A stretch of DNA of 52,768 bases, from positions 1 to 52,768 of the IMG/VR virus record IMGVR_UViG_3300030104_004723; one strand, written 5' to 3'. Positions 39,901 through 47,304 of the stretch are shown here, in pieces. The stretch is from a virus. The notes under the pieces are model-generated. The model did no database searches, was not told the origin of the DNA, and was given only the letters and a program-made list of their open reading frames with translations. The stretch's first letter is position 1. Each line of letters starts with the position of its first letter. Position numbers and translations under genes: made by a program.

Positions 39901-40602
39901 GGATGGGGTGGATTTGGTAGTATACAGCAAAAATTTAATATATGGGCTCATCAAAGAAGAGGCAGAGAAGCTAATATTGCAAAGTATGCATATATAGCTG
40001 CTCAGGAATTAAAAGATTTAGGTCAAACTAAGTTTTTTGATGGTAAAGCATTATCTAAAATGATTTTACAAGCAGTTAAAGGAAACTTACCTTTTGTTGG
40101 TGAAAGATTAAATACGATGAATGCAACACAAAAACACCAGGCTCATTTAATGAAATTTATATATACGGGAGTTATGCCTGCAGTATTACTTGACCTTGTT
40201 ATATGGGGACCACTAGGAAATATAGCAGGGTTTGCTCTTTTAAACAGGGTAGTTAGAGTAGCAGGATTTGAACAAGTGTTAAAAGGATTACCTTCAGCTA
40301 ACGCTAGATTGCTATCTCTTCCTATAGGATTAGCAATAAAATTTGCTTTAGGAATGTTAGATGGAGATGACGAAGAAGAAGAATTAGGTAACTTCTTTCG
40401 TTATTATTTAAGAGAATTACCAGGAACAGGTTTTGGTATAAGCTGGTCCTTTGACCAAATATTATTACTTTATCATATTTTCTCTGAAAACAACGTAGAA
40501 GCTGTTAAAGTTGGTGTTGATGCTGTTATAGGCCCTATTTCTCCATTACCTACAGTAACTAAAACAATAAGAGGGGCAGCTATTCAAGCTATAGATGATT
40601 AA
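36931..40602 (+). CDS. Large internal virion protein, partner of the giant protein
   Basis: The gene starts with GTG, overlaps the giant gene by 8 bases and has an AAAGGAAA site. The protein has 1223 residues. The first 900 are helical and basic with no catalytic motif I recognise. The last 180 carry three hydrophobic segments (VMPAVLLDLVIWGPLGNIAG, ANARLLSLPIGLAIKFALG, WSFDQILLLYHIF), suggesting membrane contact. Such ends are common in ejection proteins that form a channel through the inner membrane. It would be delivered together with the polymerase. The stop overlaps the stop of the opposite gene at 40599. Confidence 0.55.
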   Translation: MANTKCSILREGAEINKQLDDAVLEAQIDEANLLGVEEINQLIQDNLLEKAIKVGKEKGIDVGEDTEEIEEAVRYLVGELVPEEKIDKVVKKNYGEAGDRYLLATKINALVNGNPIIGQMVHEMILQFMPSGNISSSTSQWVKGEQINVPNFAGINKNLTPEQQLLRTLKVQEIGTLKVIYNEALNMATAGTGESWAKGVIGKIVSKFYNPKEKGKTERSGAWMKFTSHATRYFNNIEKNIEYFLKDRKVKQPDGSQKTFKGMDNVLRDVNTLSEKVNIKVHKNDLRTKGELFTEFFVMNMTGEIYFDKKTNKFMIHQDYGPLRDADNKVRLWPDETIMHGFSNPIELSKYRNGLYSVKFKTKSQFNSFTKLKNDATKVNERVFKETRKNYENSVKLLKKAIKKHFVGLPDAQIELLFFEDWKVKQHKELLNELKDLDKKTGTKYINTYNLFKDTFGNIASVNLYLNRVNESQGKGQRKHYWPTIYPIQTMTIMWDSYIVDMQRELKIAKDNLENFRKGEYDKLIAKKKLNRKEFKKDLKKEVAKYNSIVDRAIEIKDNRENKYKEDTLSAREIPFARDHRHLKSITNAFDIRLGRKDGAVYRDYLMQIMSSIERNLFTVSLLDSINIAQSDVVVRALVNYYKVPFADPSVEGGIITSSDESVSAMLNKVGIKISPEILNRFNRRINKWLTASKLGGISTSILNRSAIVHNILDRNRQETSRAKQVLSNNREEVEEFLTKINIAAFQDFFSSNLINGKAGIELDNATIGKIYMIMLNYPESKQRFKNMGISKLKDFLIKNKVSETKIKAWAKDKKALNILSEKASAIQMQKEFSKVLELSPMYNLKIKSIMSQNASKERLKIIAQSKKDTMLNKFVGFAITQEYELNRYANMFNWQWTLPSKIYKSTGDWFSFLGSVRKSVKMTMSDSEAYIRSISAISGILKAQELGFLRNDINFWEFQGKDLEAASEIGNLLADFTNMGLSTTDMAQIGWGGFGSIQQKFNIWAHQRRGREANIAKYAYIAAQELKDLGQTKFFDGKALSKMILQAVKGNLPFVGERLNTMNATQKHQAHLMKFIYTGVMPAVLLDLVIWGPLGNIAGFALLNRVVRVAGFEQVLKGLPSANARLLSLPIGLAIKFALGMLDGDDEEEELGNFFRYYLRELPGTGFGISWSFDQILLLYHIFSENNVEAVKVGVDAVIGPISPLPTVTKTIRGAAIQAIDD

Positions 40603-40757
40603 CAAATTACCTTATTAGAAAAATAAAACTTCTTACACATTAACTTGCATATAGACGTTTTATTAAAATAATTTAAATCTTCGTATGTATCATCTCCTAA
40701 TATTTCTTCAATTAAAAAATCAACAACGTTATTATTTATAGTATCTTTAAGACTCAT
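40599..40757 (-). CDS. Small 52-residue hypothetical protein
   Basis: A good binding site (AGGAGAAACA) precedes the ATG at 40757, and the gene overlaps the end of the nuclease gene by 11 bases, as its neighbours do. The protein is acidic at the N-terminus, with several Cys near the C-terminus (ICKLMCKKF, then VIC). Its stop overlaps the stop of the + strand virion operon by two bases, so the two modules meet tail to tail here with no gap and no visible terminator. The function is unknown. Confidence 0.6.
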   Translation of the reverse strand: MSLKDTINNNVVDFLIEEILGDDTYEDLNYFNKTSICKLMCKKFYFSNKVIC

Positions 40758-41094
40758 TTGTTTCTCCTATAATCTTTAAAAATTCTTCTAGCTCTAAAGC
40801 TATATATGTTTTGGTTCTATTTCTTTTAAATACAACAGCAGGTGTATAATTACCACAATTATCTTCAGCTTGAGACAGCGATTCCCATATATTTAACCTC
40901 TCTTGATTTTTACATTCAAAGCTAAACGGTATTAAATCTCTGGCTGCAGGAGAGAGAATGATGTCTTCACCAGACTCTCCCATTACAGCAGTCTTTACAT
41001 CACCTTCCCTTAAACTAGGAAAGTAATCATGAATCTTGTCTCTTAGAAAATTCTGTAGGCGTCTTCCCTTGCCCTTCCTTGACGATGGTTTCAT
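40747..41094 (-). CDS. PD-(D/E)xK nuclease, possibly Holliday junction resolvase-like
   Basis: In this protein of 115 residues, G42-E43-D44 is followed by FSFE60-C-K62 after about 15 residues, the D..ExK layout of PD-(D/E)xK enzymes. Downstream is a Gln-containing helix (QAEDNCG) and a TPAVVFKRNR strand. The basic N-terminus (KGRRLQNFLRDKI) resembles archaeal-type Hjc resolvases and phage small nucleases. It probably cuts branched or replication DNA. The start has a GAGG site and lies inside the previous gene by 68 bases, an unusually long overlap. Confidence 0.65.
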   Translation of the reverse strand: MKPSSRKGKGRRLQNFLRDKIHDYFPSLREGDVKTAVMGESGEDIILSPAARDLIPFSFECKNQERLNIWESLSQAEDNCGNYTPAVVFKRNRTKTYIALELEEFLKIIGETNES

Positions 41095-41266
41095 AAAGTC
41101 CTCTATTTTTTATTAGTTTTAGAACTGTTTCTAACGATTTAGTTCTTTGTTCCCTAATAAAATTTACTAACTCTTTTACCACATTGTCAAGCTCTTCTTG
41201 TTTAGAATGTCTAGCATATTCTATAAGATGAGCAGCTTTTTCTTCAAGACTATCATTACTAAGCAT
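41027..41266 (-). CDS. Small helical hypothetical protein
   Basis: This is a 79-residue, all-helical, charged protein (KAAHLIEYARHSKQEELD, then LVNFIREQRTKS). Its ATG lies 3 bases into the stop region of the previous gene (CGATGCTTAG), and its own last 68 bases overlap the nuclease start. The tight overlaps suggest translational coupling. No family recognised. Confidence 0.6.
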   Translation of the reverse strand: MLSNDSLEEKAAHLIEYARHSKQEELDNVVKELVNFIREQRTKSLETVLKLIKNRGLYETIVKEGQGKTPTEFSKRQDS

Positions 41267-41477
41267 CGAAGTCTCCTATTATGATTGGAACTTTTTCTTT
41301 TGTTAAGCGTTTAAAGCCTAAATCTTTTGTATTCATAGCATATTTATGAACATCGCTTTTTATAGCCTCACATACATGGTCTAATGCAGCTTCGTTCATT
41401 TGTATACCGTACTTTAAAAAAGTTTTTCTAATATACTTCTTTGATAACAACATATCTTCCTCTATTATTATTTTCAT
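41259..41477 (-). CDS. Small protein with possible histone-fold pattern
   Basis: The 72-residue sequence can be laid onto a single histone fold. A short helix (SKKYIRKTFLKYG) is followed by a loop and a long central helix of about 27 residues (NEAALDHVCEAIKSDVHKYA...), then KRLTKEKV for the short third helix. Similar layouts occur in archaeal histones (CBFD/NFYB/HMF) and in reported prokaryotic and phage histone families. If right, it could bind DNA or serve as a partner of the replication proteins. The assignment is a visual pattern, not an alignment. The start overlaps the previous stop (TAATG). Confidence 0.4.
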   Translation of the reverse strand: MKIIIEEDMLLSKKYIRKTFLKYGIQMNEAALDHVCEAIKSDVHKYAMNTKDLGFKRLTKEKVPIIIGDFDA

Positions 41478-41644
41478 TATAGACCTATCCTTGTTCTAAT
41501 TCTTTTAAACAAAGATTCCATTTCAGACATTCTTTGGTTAAGGTCTAGTATTATATCTTTTAAATCATGAGCAAGTTTAATAAACTCTTCATTTTTTTCT
41601 TGCTTTTTTACTTCTTTTTTGGTTGTTTTTTTCTGGGATACCAT
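41477..41644 (-). CDS. Short lysine-rich helical protein
   Basis: This small gene of 55 codons has an AAGGAG site. The N-terminus is very basic (QKKTTKKEVKKQEKN), then a helix with FIKLAHDLKDIILDLN leads to an Arg-rich end. It overlaps the neighbour at 41589 by 56 bases in another frame and shares one base with the next start. Function unknown; it could be a small nucleic-acid-binding protein. Confidence 0.5.
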   Translation of the reverse strand: MVSQKKTTKKEVKKQEKNEEFIKLAHDLKDIILDLNQRMSEMESLFKRIRTRIGL

Positions 41645-41762
41645 ATCCATACTCCTTCATTTGTTTTACTGATACACGTTTTATAGTTTCATTCATTAAA
41701 GCTTCAAAGCTTACTGGCTCTATAGCTTTTTCTTTATAGCCACATTTAGGACATTTTTTCAT
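41589..41762 (-). CDS. Small protein with N-terminal CxxC
   Basis: The 57 codons start at a site with GGAGTAATA. CPKCGYK at residues 4-10 is half a zinc ribbon (one CxxC; no second pair), followed by a helix and a basic end (KRSKKARKK). It lies between the 93-residue protein and the overlapping small genes. The function is unknown. Confidence 0.5.
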   Translation of the reverse strand: MKKCPKCGYKEKAIEPVSFEALMNETIKRVSVKQMKEYGYGIPEKNNQKRSKKARKK

Positions 41763-41779
41763 TATTACTCCATTTAAGT

Positions 41780-42061
41780 TTATACTGTAGCATCTTTTTC
41801 TTTCCGAACTTTTTTAGTTGATGCTCCATCATTCTTATCCAAATGTCCTTCTTTTCGTGCATTTTCTTCCTCCTCGCTTAATTTATGAAGATTTTTTTGT
41901 TTTTCTAAATAATTTTTAAAATCTGACTCATCACCTTTATATTTTATATAACTAGATAAAGCCACTCCTACGCTATCTAACATTCTCATTGTAAAATTAA
42001 GTTGAGAAGTTAGTATTTTTTGAGTTTCGTTTAACTCTTTTATTGTTGGTTTTTTTGCCAT
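41780..42061 (-). CDS. Hypothetical helical protein, 93 residues
   Basis: The protein is charged and helical, with Lys/Glu-rich C-terminus. A clear AAGGAGAATAG site precedes the ATG. It follows the stem-loop at 42084-42118, so it may be expressed separately from the DUF932-like gene upstream. It has no recognisable domain. Confidence 0.6.
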   Translation of the reverse strand: MAKKPTIKELNETQKILTSQLNFTMRMLDSVGVALSSYIKYKGDESDFKNYLEKQKNLHKLSEEEENARKEGHLDKNDGASTKKVRKEKDATV

Positions 42062-42083
42062 TCTATTCTCCTTATTGTTATGA

Positions 42084-42118
42084 AAGCCTGCCCCCTAGAA
42101 AGGGAAGGGACAGGCCTT
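42084..42118 (-). terminator. Stem-loop after the DUF932-like gene, possible terminator
   Basis: On the - strand, AAGGCCTG and CAGGCTT pair (42111-42118 with 42084-42090), extended by CCC with GGG. The structure ends with TTTC and a short AT-rich stretch. It lies just downstream of the stop at 42141 and upstream of the gene at 42061. The short T-run makes it a modest terminator or an mRNA-processing hairpin. Confidence 0.45.
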
Positions 42119-42140
42119 CGCTTCGGCGTTCCTCCGTTAA

Positions 42141-42941
42141 TTAAGACGCTGCATTCAAGAATGTATCAGTTATACGCTGATTATGCTCGAATGACGCCAT
42201 AGTTGGTTTCTCATCATGCCATAGAACGTTAGTGCATGAATTGTAGAAATCCCATACTCTTGCTTCGTTATCATGAATTGCTTCTAGATTACTATGTAAG
42301 AAATTAGAACTAATTTTACCCCATAATGTTACAGGAATGTCATTTAATTCATGGTTTCTTATATTAGCTAGAGTGTTTAAATTGCATGGTGTTTCTACCA
42401 TTTTTCTCATTTTACTAACAACTGTTTCAATGTCTGGTCCACAATTGTCTACTACTTTTGCAGCTTTAATAATCTGCTCCTCATAATCTTCTGATGTTTT
42501 ATCGTGCTTAAACTTCATTAGATTCATGTAATCTTTTGTTATCATACCATTGGTACATAATAATCTTACGAGGAACGTTCTAAACTGCAGGGATGTAGAG
42601 CCATCATAGCTATTCCAAAAACCCATACCTAATGCAATATCATCACCTTCTGTTACTGCTACTTTATCTGATTTACATTGCATGAAATAACCGAATCTTC
42701 TACCATCAAAGAACTCTCTAGAGAATTCCCATTCCATGTTAGATTCTGTAGCTATTTGTTGAGCTAAGTCTCTTACATCAGCATTAGGAACAAGCAAGTA
42801 ATTACTTCCCACAACACCTGCTTCTTTCCATAGCTGTCTACCTTTATTATCTTCATGCTTTCTTTGCACTGCAAAAGCAGAAGACTGGATGCCTTCAAAA
42901 TCTAAAGGCACTTTTCTGATTTCTCCATAAGGATGTATCAT
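42141..42941 (-). CDS. DUF932-like phage protein
   Basis: The 266-residue protein contains LVRLLCTNGM near residue 127-136, the characteristic CTNG box of the DUF932 / phage-plasmid TIGR03299-like family. A gly/aromatic region (FFDGRRFGYFMQC, IALGMGFWNSYDGS) precedes it. The function of the family is not settled; members sit in replication and recombination regions of many phages. The start overlaps the Gp157-like stop (ATGA). Confidence 0.7.
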   Translation of the reverse strand: MIHPYGEIRKVPLDFEGIQSSAFAVQRKHEDNKGRQLWKEAGVVGSNYLLVPNADVRDLAQQIATESNMEWEFSREFFDGRRFGYFMQCKSDKVAVTEGDDIALGMGFWNSYDGSTSLQFRTFLVRLLCTNGMITKDYMNLMKFKHDKTSEDYEEQIIKAAKVVDNCGPDIETVVSKMRKMVETPCNLNTLANIRNHELNDIPVTLWGKISSNFLHSNLEAIHDNEARVWDFYNSCTNVLWHDEKPTMASFEHNQRITDTFLNAAS

Positions 42942-43426
42942 TTTAACCCCCTGACGTGTTTATTTTTCTTTAGTCTTACTCCTGGAATCTCTTTACCTTC
43001 TTTAAGTTCATCCAGCAGCCTTCTTTTATCCAGCCTGGTTTCAATCTTTTCAACATAATATTCTTGAGGTATTTTAGTTTCATCAATAATTTCAACTTTA
43101 CCCATTTCCATTATTTTAATTGGATTGAATTCATCATGTGCTGGAAGCTGTCCACTTACTTTATAAGATTCGATAACAAGACTCTTTAACTTTTCTTGAG
43201 TATATTTAAGCTTTTTCATTACTCCATCAGCTTTGTTTTTATACTCTTTAGCTAAAGCAATCTTGCTATCAATATTTTTATAAAACCAGTAAACACCATT
43301 TTCCTTCTCATGTAATTCAGTATGTAATGCATCTAGTTGTTCATCTATTTCTTGTTCAGAAAGTTCAAAACTATTTTGCACTAACATAATATCATTACTT
43401 ATTTGATTTAATGTTCTTTTAGACAT
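42938..43426 (-). CDS. Gp157-family (PF05565) phage protein
   Basis: The 162-residue protein has an N-terminal coiled coil (about residues 15-85) followed by KIMEMGKVEIIDETKIP and EYYVEKIETRLDKRRLLDEL, then IPGVRLKKN. This is the Gp157 family layout, with a 'deskIPeeY' turn and a 'ipGarl' end. The family is found beside replication and recombination genes, here immediately before the primase-helicase gene in the operon. Its exact role is unclear. The AGGAGAAAAGA site supports the start. Confidence 0.75.
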   Translation of the reverse strand: MSKRTLNQISNDIMLVQNSFELSEQEIDEQLDALHTELHEKENGVYWFYKNIDSKIALAKEYKNKADGVMKKLKYTQEKLKSLVIESYKVSGQLPAHDEFNPIKIMEMGKVEIIDETKIPQEYYVEKIETRLDKRRLLDELKEGKEIPGVRLKKNKHVRGLK

Positions 43427-45170
43427 TCTTTTCTCCTGGTAATTCGATGTTTAAACCATTTACTTTAAGAAGAACATCAAGATGCCCTCTTTCTCTATTA
43501 GCTTCAGTCTTGATAATCATAGTACTTACGTTACCTTCATCGTCTTTAGCTGTTGTTAAAGAAAGAATCTTGCTTGCATTATATGCTATTCTAAATGAAC
43601 CTCTAACAGATGATATATTCATACCTTCTGTCATAGCTTGTTTAGTAATTTCACATATTGCAATAACTACAACGTTGTTTTTAATTGCTGCTTCTGTTAA
43701 AGCACCTGATATTTCTTCCATCTTTAGATTTAAGTCTCTATGTTTGGAAAGTAATAAACCCATATGGTCTACTACTACTATCTCTGGCTTATTAGGAAGA
43801 ATACTTAATTTCTTCTCTAATTCAACAGCAAAGCATGGCTGATAGTCCATACTCAACCACTTAAACTTATTAGCTAGTCTATAGTTATTACTAGCATAAT
43901 GTTGTTTTAGTTGTTCTTCAGTCCACTTCTCTTCAATTTGTATGAAACGTTGATATATTTGTCTTGGGCTCATTTCCATTTCTAAGAAATAAGTATTCTT
44001 TTTTAATGAATTAACCCAATTTTGTATCAACATAGTCTTCATAGATTTAGGTGGTGCTTGAATTACTACTAATTCTCCAGGATATACAGGAAAGTCCTTG
44101 CCATATAAGGCACCTAAATTAATAGGCTTCTGGTCTCCTTTAAGCCAGCTGATTAGATTGTCTTCCATATCATCTGCACTCATTATACCTTGAGATTTCT
44201 TAGCTTTAAATAATGTACAAGTTGAATTACAATGTTTGTCCATTACTTTATCATTACAACCATATCTATAACCTTGACCGTTATGTCCTTTATAACAATC
44301 ACTTATTAGTCTATGCATTTCATCTTCTTTAAAGGGATTCTCTAAAGTAGTTACTCTTTTTCTCCAATCTTCCATTATAATCCTTACTACGTGTTCAGGA
44401 TATCTCCATCTTAACCACGCACCCAGTCGCAATGCCGTTGCATGTCTTCCACCGTAGGAAGAGCCTTTAAGCATAGTCTGGATGCATGGATAAAGCATTG
44501 GGTCAGGTTCGCTACCTACAGTATCTTTATACTTATAAGTTTGCTTTTTAACCTCACGTTCTGTTACGTCAAATGCAGGCTCACATTGTAAGATTGGTAT
44601 TTTTTCTTGCCTTGGTTTGTTAGCTAGTGTCTGTATTCCTAAAGCACTAAGATTTTGTAACTCTTCATGTGTTATATACACTTTCCATAGCCTAGACTTG
44701 GAATTAAGAGTATTATTTAATCTTATTATTCTAGTTTTGTCAGTTACAGACACATCAGCATATTTATATATACCTTTTTTATCAAGCTCATCTTTAACAT
44801 TTAAATGTAAATTAACACTTGGTTTCCATTTAAAAGCTGTATCTGGTATACCTATGTGAAATCCTCTTCCGCTAAAATATATATTAGTAGGTACTTTAAG
44901 ACTTTCTAATACATTAACTAATTTAATAGTTTTATCTTGAGCTTCTTCAACTTCACTACCATCTACATCTAAGATGAATTCTCTTGGCATATATATTACT
45001 CCGTTAAAACCTGACAAAGTTTTATTCTTATCGAAGTATTTAATTACTGAATCATCGTAACCATATAAAGAGAGAAATGTATCCTTAGCAACATTTTCCC
45101 ATTTAACAGAATTGTCAGATGGAAAGAAATGATGCCTGTTTGATAGTCCGAATGCAAATTCTCTTATCAT
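43419..45170 (-). CDS. Primase-polymerase/helicase fusion protein
   Basis: The 583-residue protein starts with an archaeo-eukaryotic primase-like domain: D68-V-D70 (metal site) and SGRGFH at 100-105. Residues 235-320 hold a helical linker and a Cys-rich segment (C305, C314, C318). The C-terminal half is a RecA/DnaB-type ATPase with a Walker A-like APPKSMKT at 372-379 (first Gly replaced by Ala), a Walker B with VVVD465-469 followed by HMG and a final arginine-rich part. It would prime DNA synthesis and unwind DNA at the fork. No DNA polymerase gene is visible nearby. AAGGAGAAAAT precedes the start. Confidence 0.85.
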   Translation of the reverse strand: MIREFAFGLSNRHHFFPSDNSVKWENVAKDTFLSLYGYDDSVIKYFDKNKTLSGFNGVIYMPREFILDVDGSEVEEAQDKTIKLVNVLESLKVPTNIYFSGRGFHIGIPDTAFKWKPSVNLHLNVKDELDKKGIYKYADVSVTDKTRIIRLNNTLNSKSRLWKVYITHEELQNLSALGIQTLANKPRQEKIPILQCEPAFDVTEREVKKQTYKYKDTVGSEPDPMLYPCIQTMLKGSSYGGRHATALRLGAWLRWRYPEHVVRIIMEDWRKRVTTLENPFKEDEMHRLISDCYKGHNGQGYRYGCNDKVMDKHCNSTCTLFKAKKSQGIMSADDMEDNLISWLKGDQKPINLGALYGKDFPVYPGELVVIQAPPKSMKTMLIQNWVNSLKKNTYFLEMEMSPRQIYQRFIQIEEKWTEEQLKQHYASNNYRLANKFKWLSMDYQPCFAVELEKKLSILPNKPEIVVVDHMGLLLSKHRDLNLKMEEISGALTEAAIKNNVVVIAICEITKQAMTEGMNISSVRGSFRIAYNASKILSLTTAKDDEGNVSTMIIKTEANRERGHLDVLLKVNGLNIELPGEKNV

Positions 45171-45190
45171 ATTTTCTCCTTATAAGTTAT

Positions 45191-45712
45191 TTACCAAGGT
45201 TGCTCTTCAGCACCTTCAGTTGTTGATGTTTCATTAGCTATACCATTAGCTTGATTACGACTAGTTTGATATTTTTCAGCAGACTCTTTAATTCTATTTA
45301 TTCTATTAGCATCAAAGTTATCTATGATATTTTCAAAAGGTGTAGCAGGTGCTACTTTTTGAGATATCTCTGAATAACCATTAGCTTTTTTATAGAATAA
45401 TACTTGAAGAGTTTTACCTTTTAATCCACTAGGAGAATCATCAAGTTTAGCAGCTACAGTACCATCATTATCCATTTCTTCTAAGATTTCTGGATTACAA
45501 TATCTTACCATATTAGATACACTAAACTCTTCACCTTCTCCGTTACGTGCTTCCCATACTCTGCATTTTAATGATTCAGAATAGTTTTCAAAGAATAAAT
45601 CAATATACTTACTTCCACTCCAATCACCTCTTTCAGCTTTAGCTATAGTTACAGTTTTCCAACCTTCTCCATATCCTCCACCACCTTCTTTTTTAGTTAC
45701 TACTATAGACAT
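45191..45712 (-). CDS. Single-stranded DNA-binding protein-like, with acidic tail
   Basis: The 173-residue protein begins with a short Gly-rich basic part, then an OB-fold-like core (WSGSKYIDLFFENYSE, then LKCRVWEA), and ends in an acidic tail with final EEQPW, as in SSB proteins. It lies between the Sak4-like ATPase and the primase-helicase and has an AAGGAGG site. Family-level role: cover ssDNA and recruit partners through the acidic tail. The OB-fold is inferred from pattern and context. Confidence 0.65.
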   Translation of the reverse strand: MSIVVTKKEGGGGYGEGWKTVTIAKAERGDWSGSKYIDLFFENYSESLKCRVWEARNGEGEEFSVSNMVRYCNPEILEEMDNDGTVAAKLDDSPSGLKGKTLQVLFYKKANGYSEISQKVAPATPFENIIDNFDANRINRIKESAEKYQTSRNQANGIANETSTTEGAEEQPW

Positions 45713-45723
45713 ATTATGCCTCC

Positions 45724-46479
45724 TTATTTACTTGTATTTACTTTAGTTAAAGTCTTCAAACTCAGTGTTTTACCACTACCTGGCTCTCCTATTACTAGAA
45801 CCTTTGCTGATTCCCAACCTCTTTTATTTACAGCATCAAATACTATACTATAATCTTGGTCTATTTCAGCTTCTAATAATTGTGTTCTATCTTTAGCATG
45901 ACAGAAATGTTCGTCTCTTGCAGTTACCCACATATACTTACGAGTTCCATCTTTTGCTTTTCTTACTTTAGTATAAAACACAAAGTCAAACCATTTCCCT
46001 ACATCTACTTTAGTAGAACCTTCAATGTAAGGCATTACTCTTATTACACCATTTTCGTTGTCTTCTTGCATTTTAGAATGACAATTAACAACAAGACTAG
46101 CAGGTATAGCATTAGTAAATGAAAAGAAGTTATCTAGAGTTTCTTTAAGCTTACCCCATTGTTTTAACTGAAGCTGTTCTGCTTTACCTTTAAGTTCTCT
46201 AGCATATTTCTTAGCCATTTCACTAGCTGTATCTATAACCATACAATCTATTTCAACACCTTCTTTAGCTGTTATTTCAAAAGATGATTGTGTTACTGAT
46301 ACTCCACCTACTTTTATTTGTCTTTCGACTTTTTTACGTGACCAGAGTTGGCCTATAAAATTTCTAAAGGAAGTAAAGTCATTAAAGTTAAGTAAGGGTA
46401 ATCCAAACTTTTCTTCAATAGTAGCTTTACCTCCTATAGATTTATAGCCATTCTCAAGGTCGATTAACAATGTTTTCAT
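45724..46479 (-). CDS. Sak4-like RecA-family ATPase, circularly permuted
   Basis: The 251-residue protein has every element of a Sak4/AAA_24 phage ATPase but in rotated order. Residues 1-11 (MKTLLIDLENG) are the strand that normally follows Walker A. Walker B-like CMVIDT is at 79-84 and the sensor-like SLVVNCH at 128-134. The segment YSIVFDAVNK at 210-219 is a normal C-terminal end. Then VLVIGEPGSGKTLS (227-240), the Walker A, comes last, and the chain stops at residue 251. Start (GGAGAATAATA site) and stop are clear, and nothing looks frameshifted. In family members Walker A is at the N-terminus. Sak4 proteins support ssDNA annealing or recombination with SSB. A weak promoter-like TTGATA/TAAATT pair lies in the 70-base gap upstream. 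Confidence 0.8.
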   Translation of the reverse strand: MKTLLIDLENGYKSIGGKATIEEKFGLPLLNFNDFTSFRNFIGQLWSRKKVERQIKVGGVSVTQSSFEITAKEGVEIDCMVIDTASEMAKKYARELKGKAEQLQLKQWGKLKETLDNFFSFTNAIPASLVVNCHSKMQEDNENGVIRVMPYIEGSTKVDVGKWFDFVFYTKVRKAKDGTRKYMWVTARDEHFCHAKDRTQLLEAEIDQDYSIVFDAVNKRGWESAKVLVIGEPGSGKTLSLKTLTKVNTSK

Positions 46480-46552
46480 TATTATTCTCCTTAATTTGAC
46501 AGCATTGTAATTTACGATTTCTCAAACAATTATCAAAGATATAAAGCTAACT

Positions 46553-46795
46553 TTATTTATTAATTGAGTTATTATAGTCTTCGTACACACCTTCTTTAAG
46601 TGTATATCTTGCATAACCTGCCTTACCTTCTTTCTTTGATTCTATATTATAGTAAGGTTCATTATGCCTTAAGTTATGTATTATAGCACCAAGCCGCATA
46701 GATTGAAATAATTCATAAGCGTCCATTGGCGTTATGCTGCCATAAGTCTGGAGATACATTAATACCTTTTCTTGCTTACTCATTTTCTTAGCCAT
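46553..46795 (-). CDS. Winged-helix-like phage protein, 80 residues
   Basis: KQEKVLMYLQTYGSITPMDA followed by a second helix and the segment LGAIIHNLRHN, then an ARYTLKEG beta-wing, match small helix-turn-helix proteins common in phages (the 'winged helix domain' type). It may be a regulator or DNA-binding accessory factor. Its start overlaps the end of the previous gene (TAATGG). Confidence 0.65.
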   Translation of the reverse strand: MAKKMSKQEKVLMYLQTYGSITPMDAYELFQSMRLGAIIHNLRHNEPYYNIESKKEGKAGYARYTLKEGVYEDYNNSINK

Positions 46796-47304
46796 TACTT
46801 ACCTCCTAACAAAGGAACATTAGTACCCTTAAAGATTTTATTAAGAGCTTGAACAAGAGGTTCAGTTTCAGTCATACCCATAACAGTATCGATTGCAGCT
46901 GTTCTTTTATCTTCTAGCTGCTTTAATCTTTTACCTTTAGGTGTATTAATGAAATTATCTCTTGCTAGTGAATTACATATCTCTCTTAAAAACTTTTCAA
47001 CACCTTTACTATCATATGGTGGGCTCCAATAATTATTCTTACCTGGATATTCAGTCTTTTCATGTAATGCTTTACATATATTCTGCATTCTATCTCTTAC
47101 TTTATTCCATTTCTCTTCTGCAGATTCATAATCTTTGAATATTTTACCTAAGCCAGTCTCTTTTAAATAAGACTTGTATTGCTTGTTAGCTACTGTTTCT
47201 ATACCAGCAGCATGTACTTGTTCTAATATTGCAATTTCTTTATTGATTTCACCTTTAATCCTATCAATAAAATAATCACGTTGTTGTTTTGATAATGATT
47301 TCAT
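46795..47304 (-). CDS. Hypothetical helical protein, 169 residues
   Basis: Mostly helical and basic, the protein has an N-terminal RDYFIDRIKGEINKEIA helix. A central KYPGKNNYW-like region (YPGKNNYWSPPYD) is a likely loop. No catalytic motif is seen. An AAGGAGACAG site precedes the ATG, and both ends overlap neighbours by one base, indicating an operon with tight coupling. The family is not recognised. Confidence 0.55.
   Translation of the reverse strand: MKSLSKQQRDYFIDRIKGEINKEIAILEQVHAAGIETVANKQYKSYLKETGLGKIFKDYESAEEKWNKVRDRMQNICKALHEKTEYPGKNNYWSPPYDSKGVEKFLREICNSLARDNFINTPKGKRLKQLEDKRTAAIDTVMGMTETEPLVQALNKIFKGTNVPLLGGK

Noticed and set aside
45724-46479. Frameshift or truncation as explanation of the rotated ATPase
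   Set aside because: All elements are in one open frame with a proper start and stop, and both flanking genes are intact with their own binding sites.
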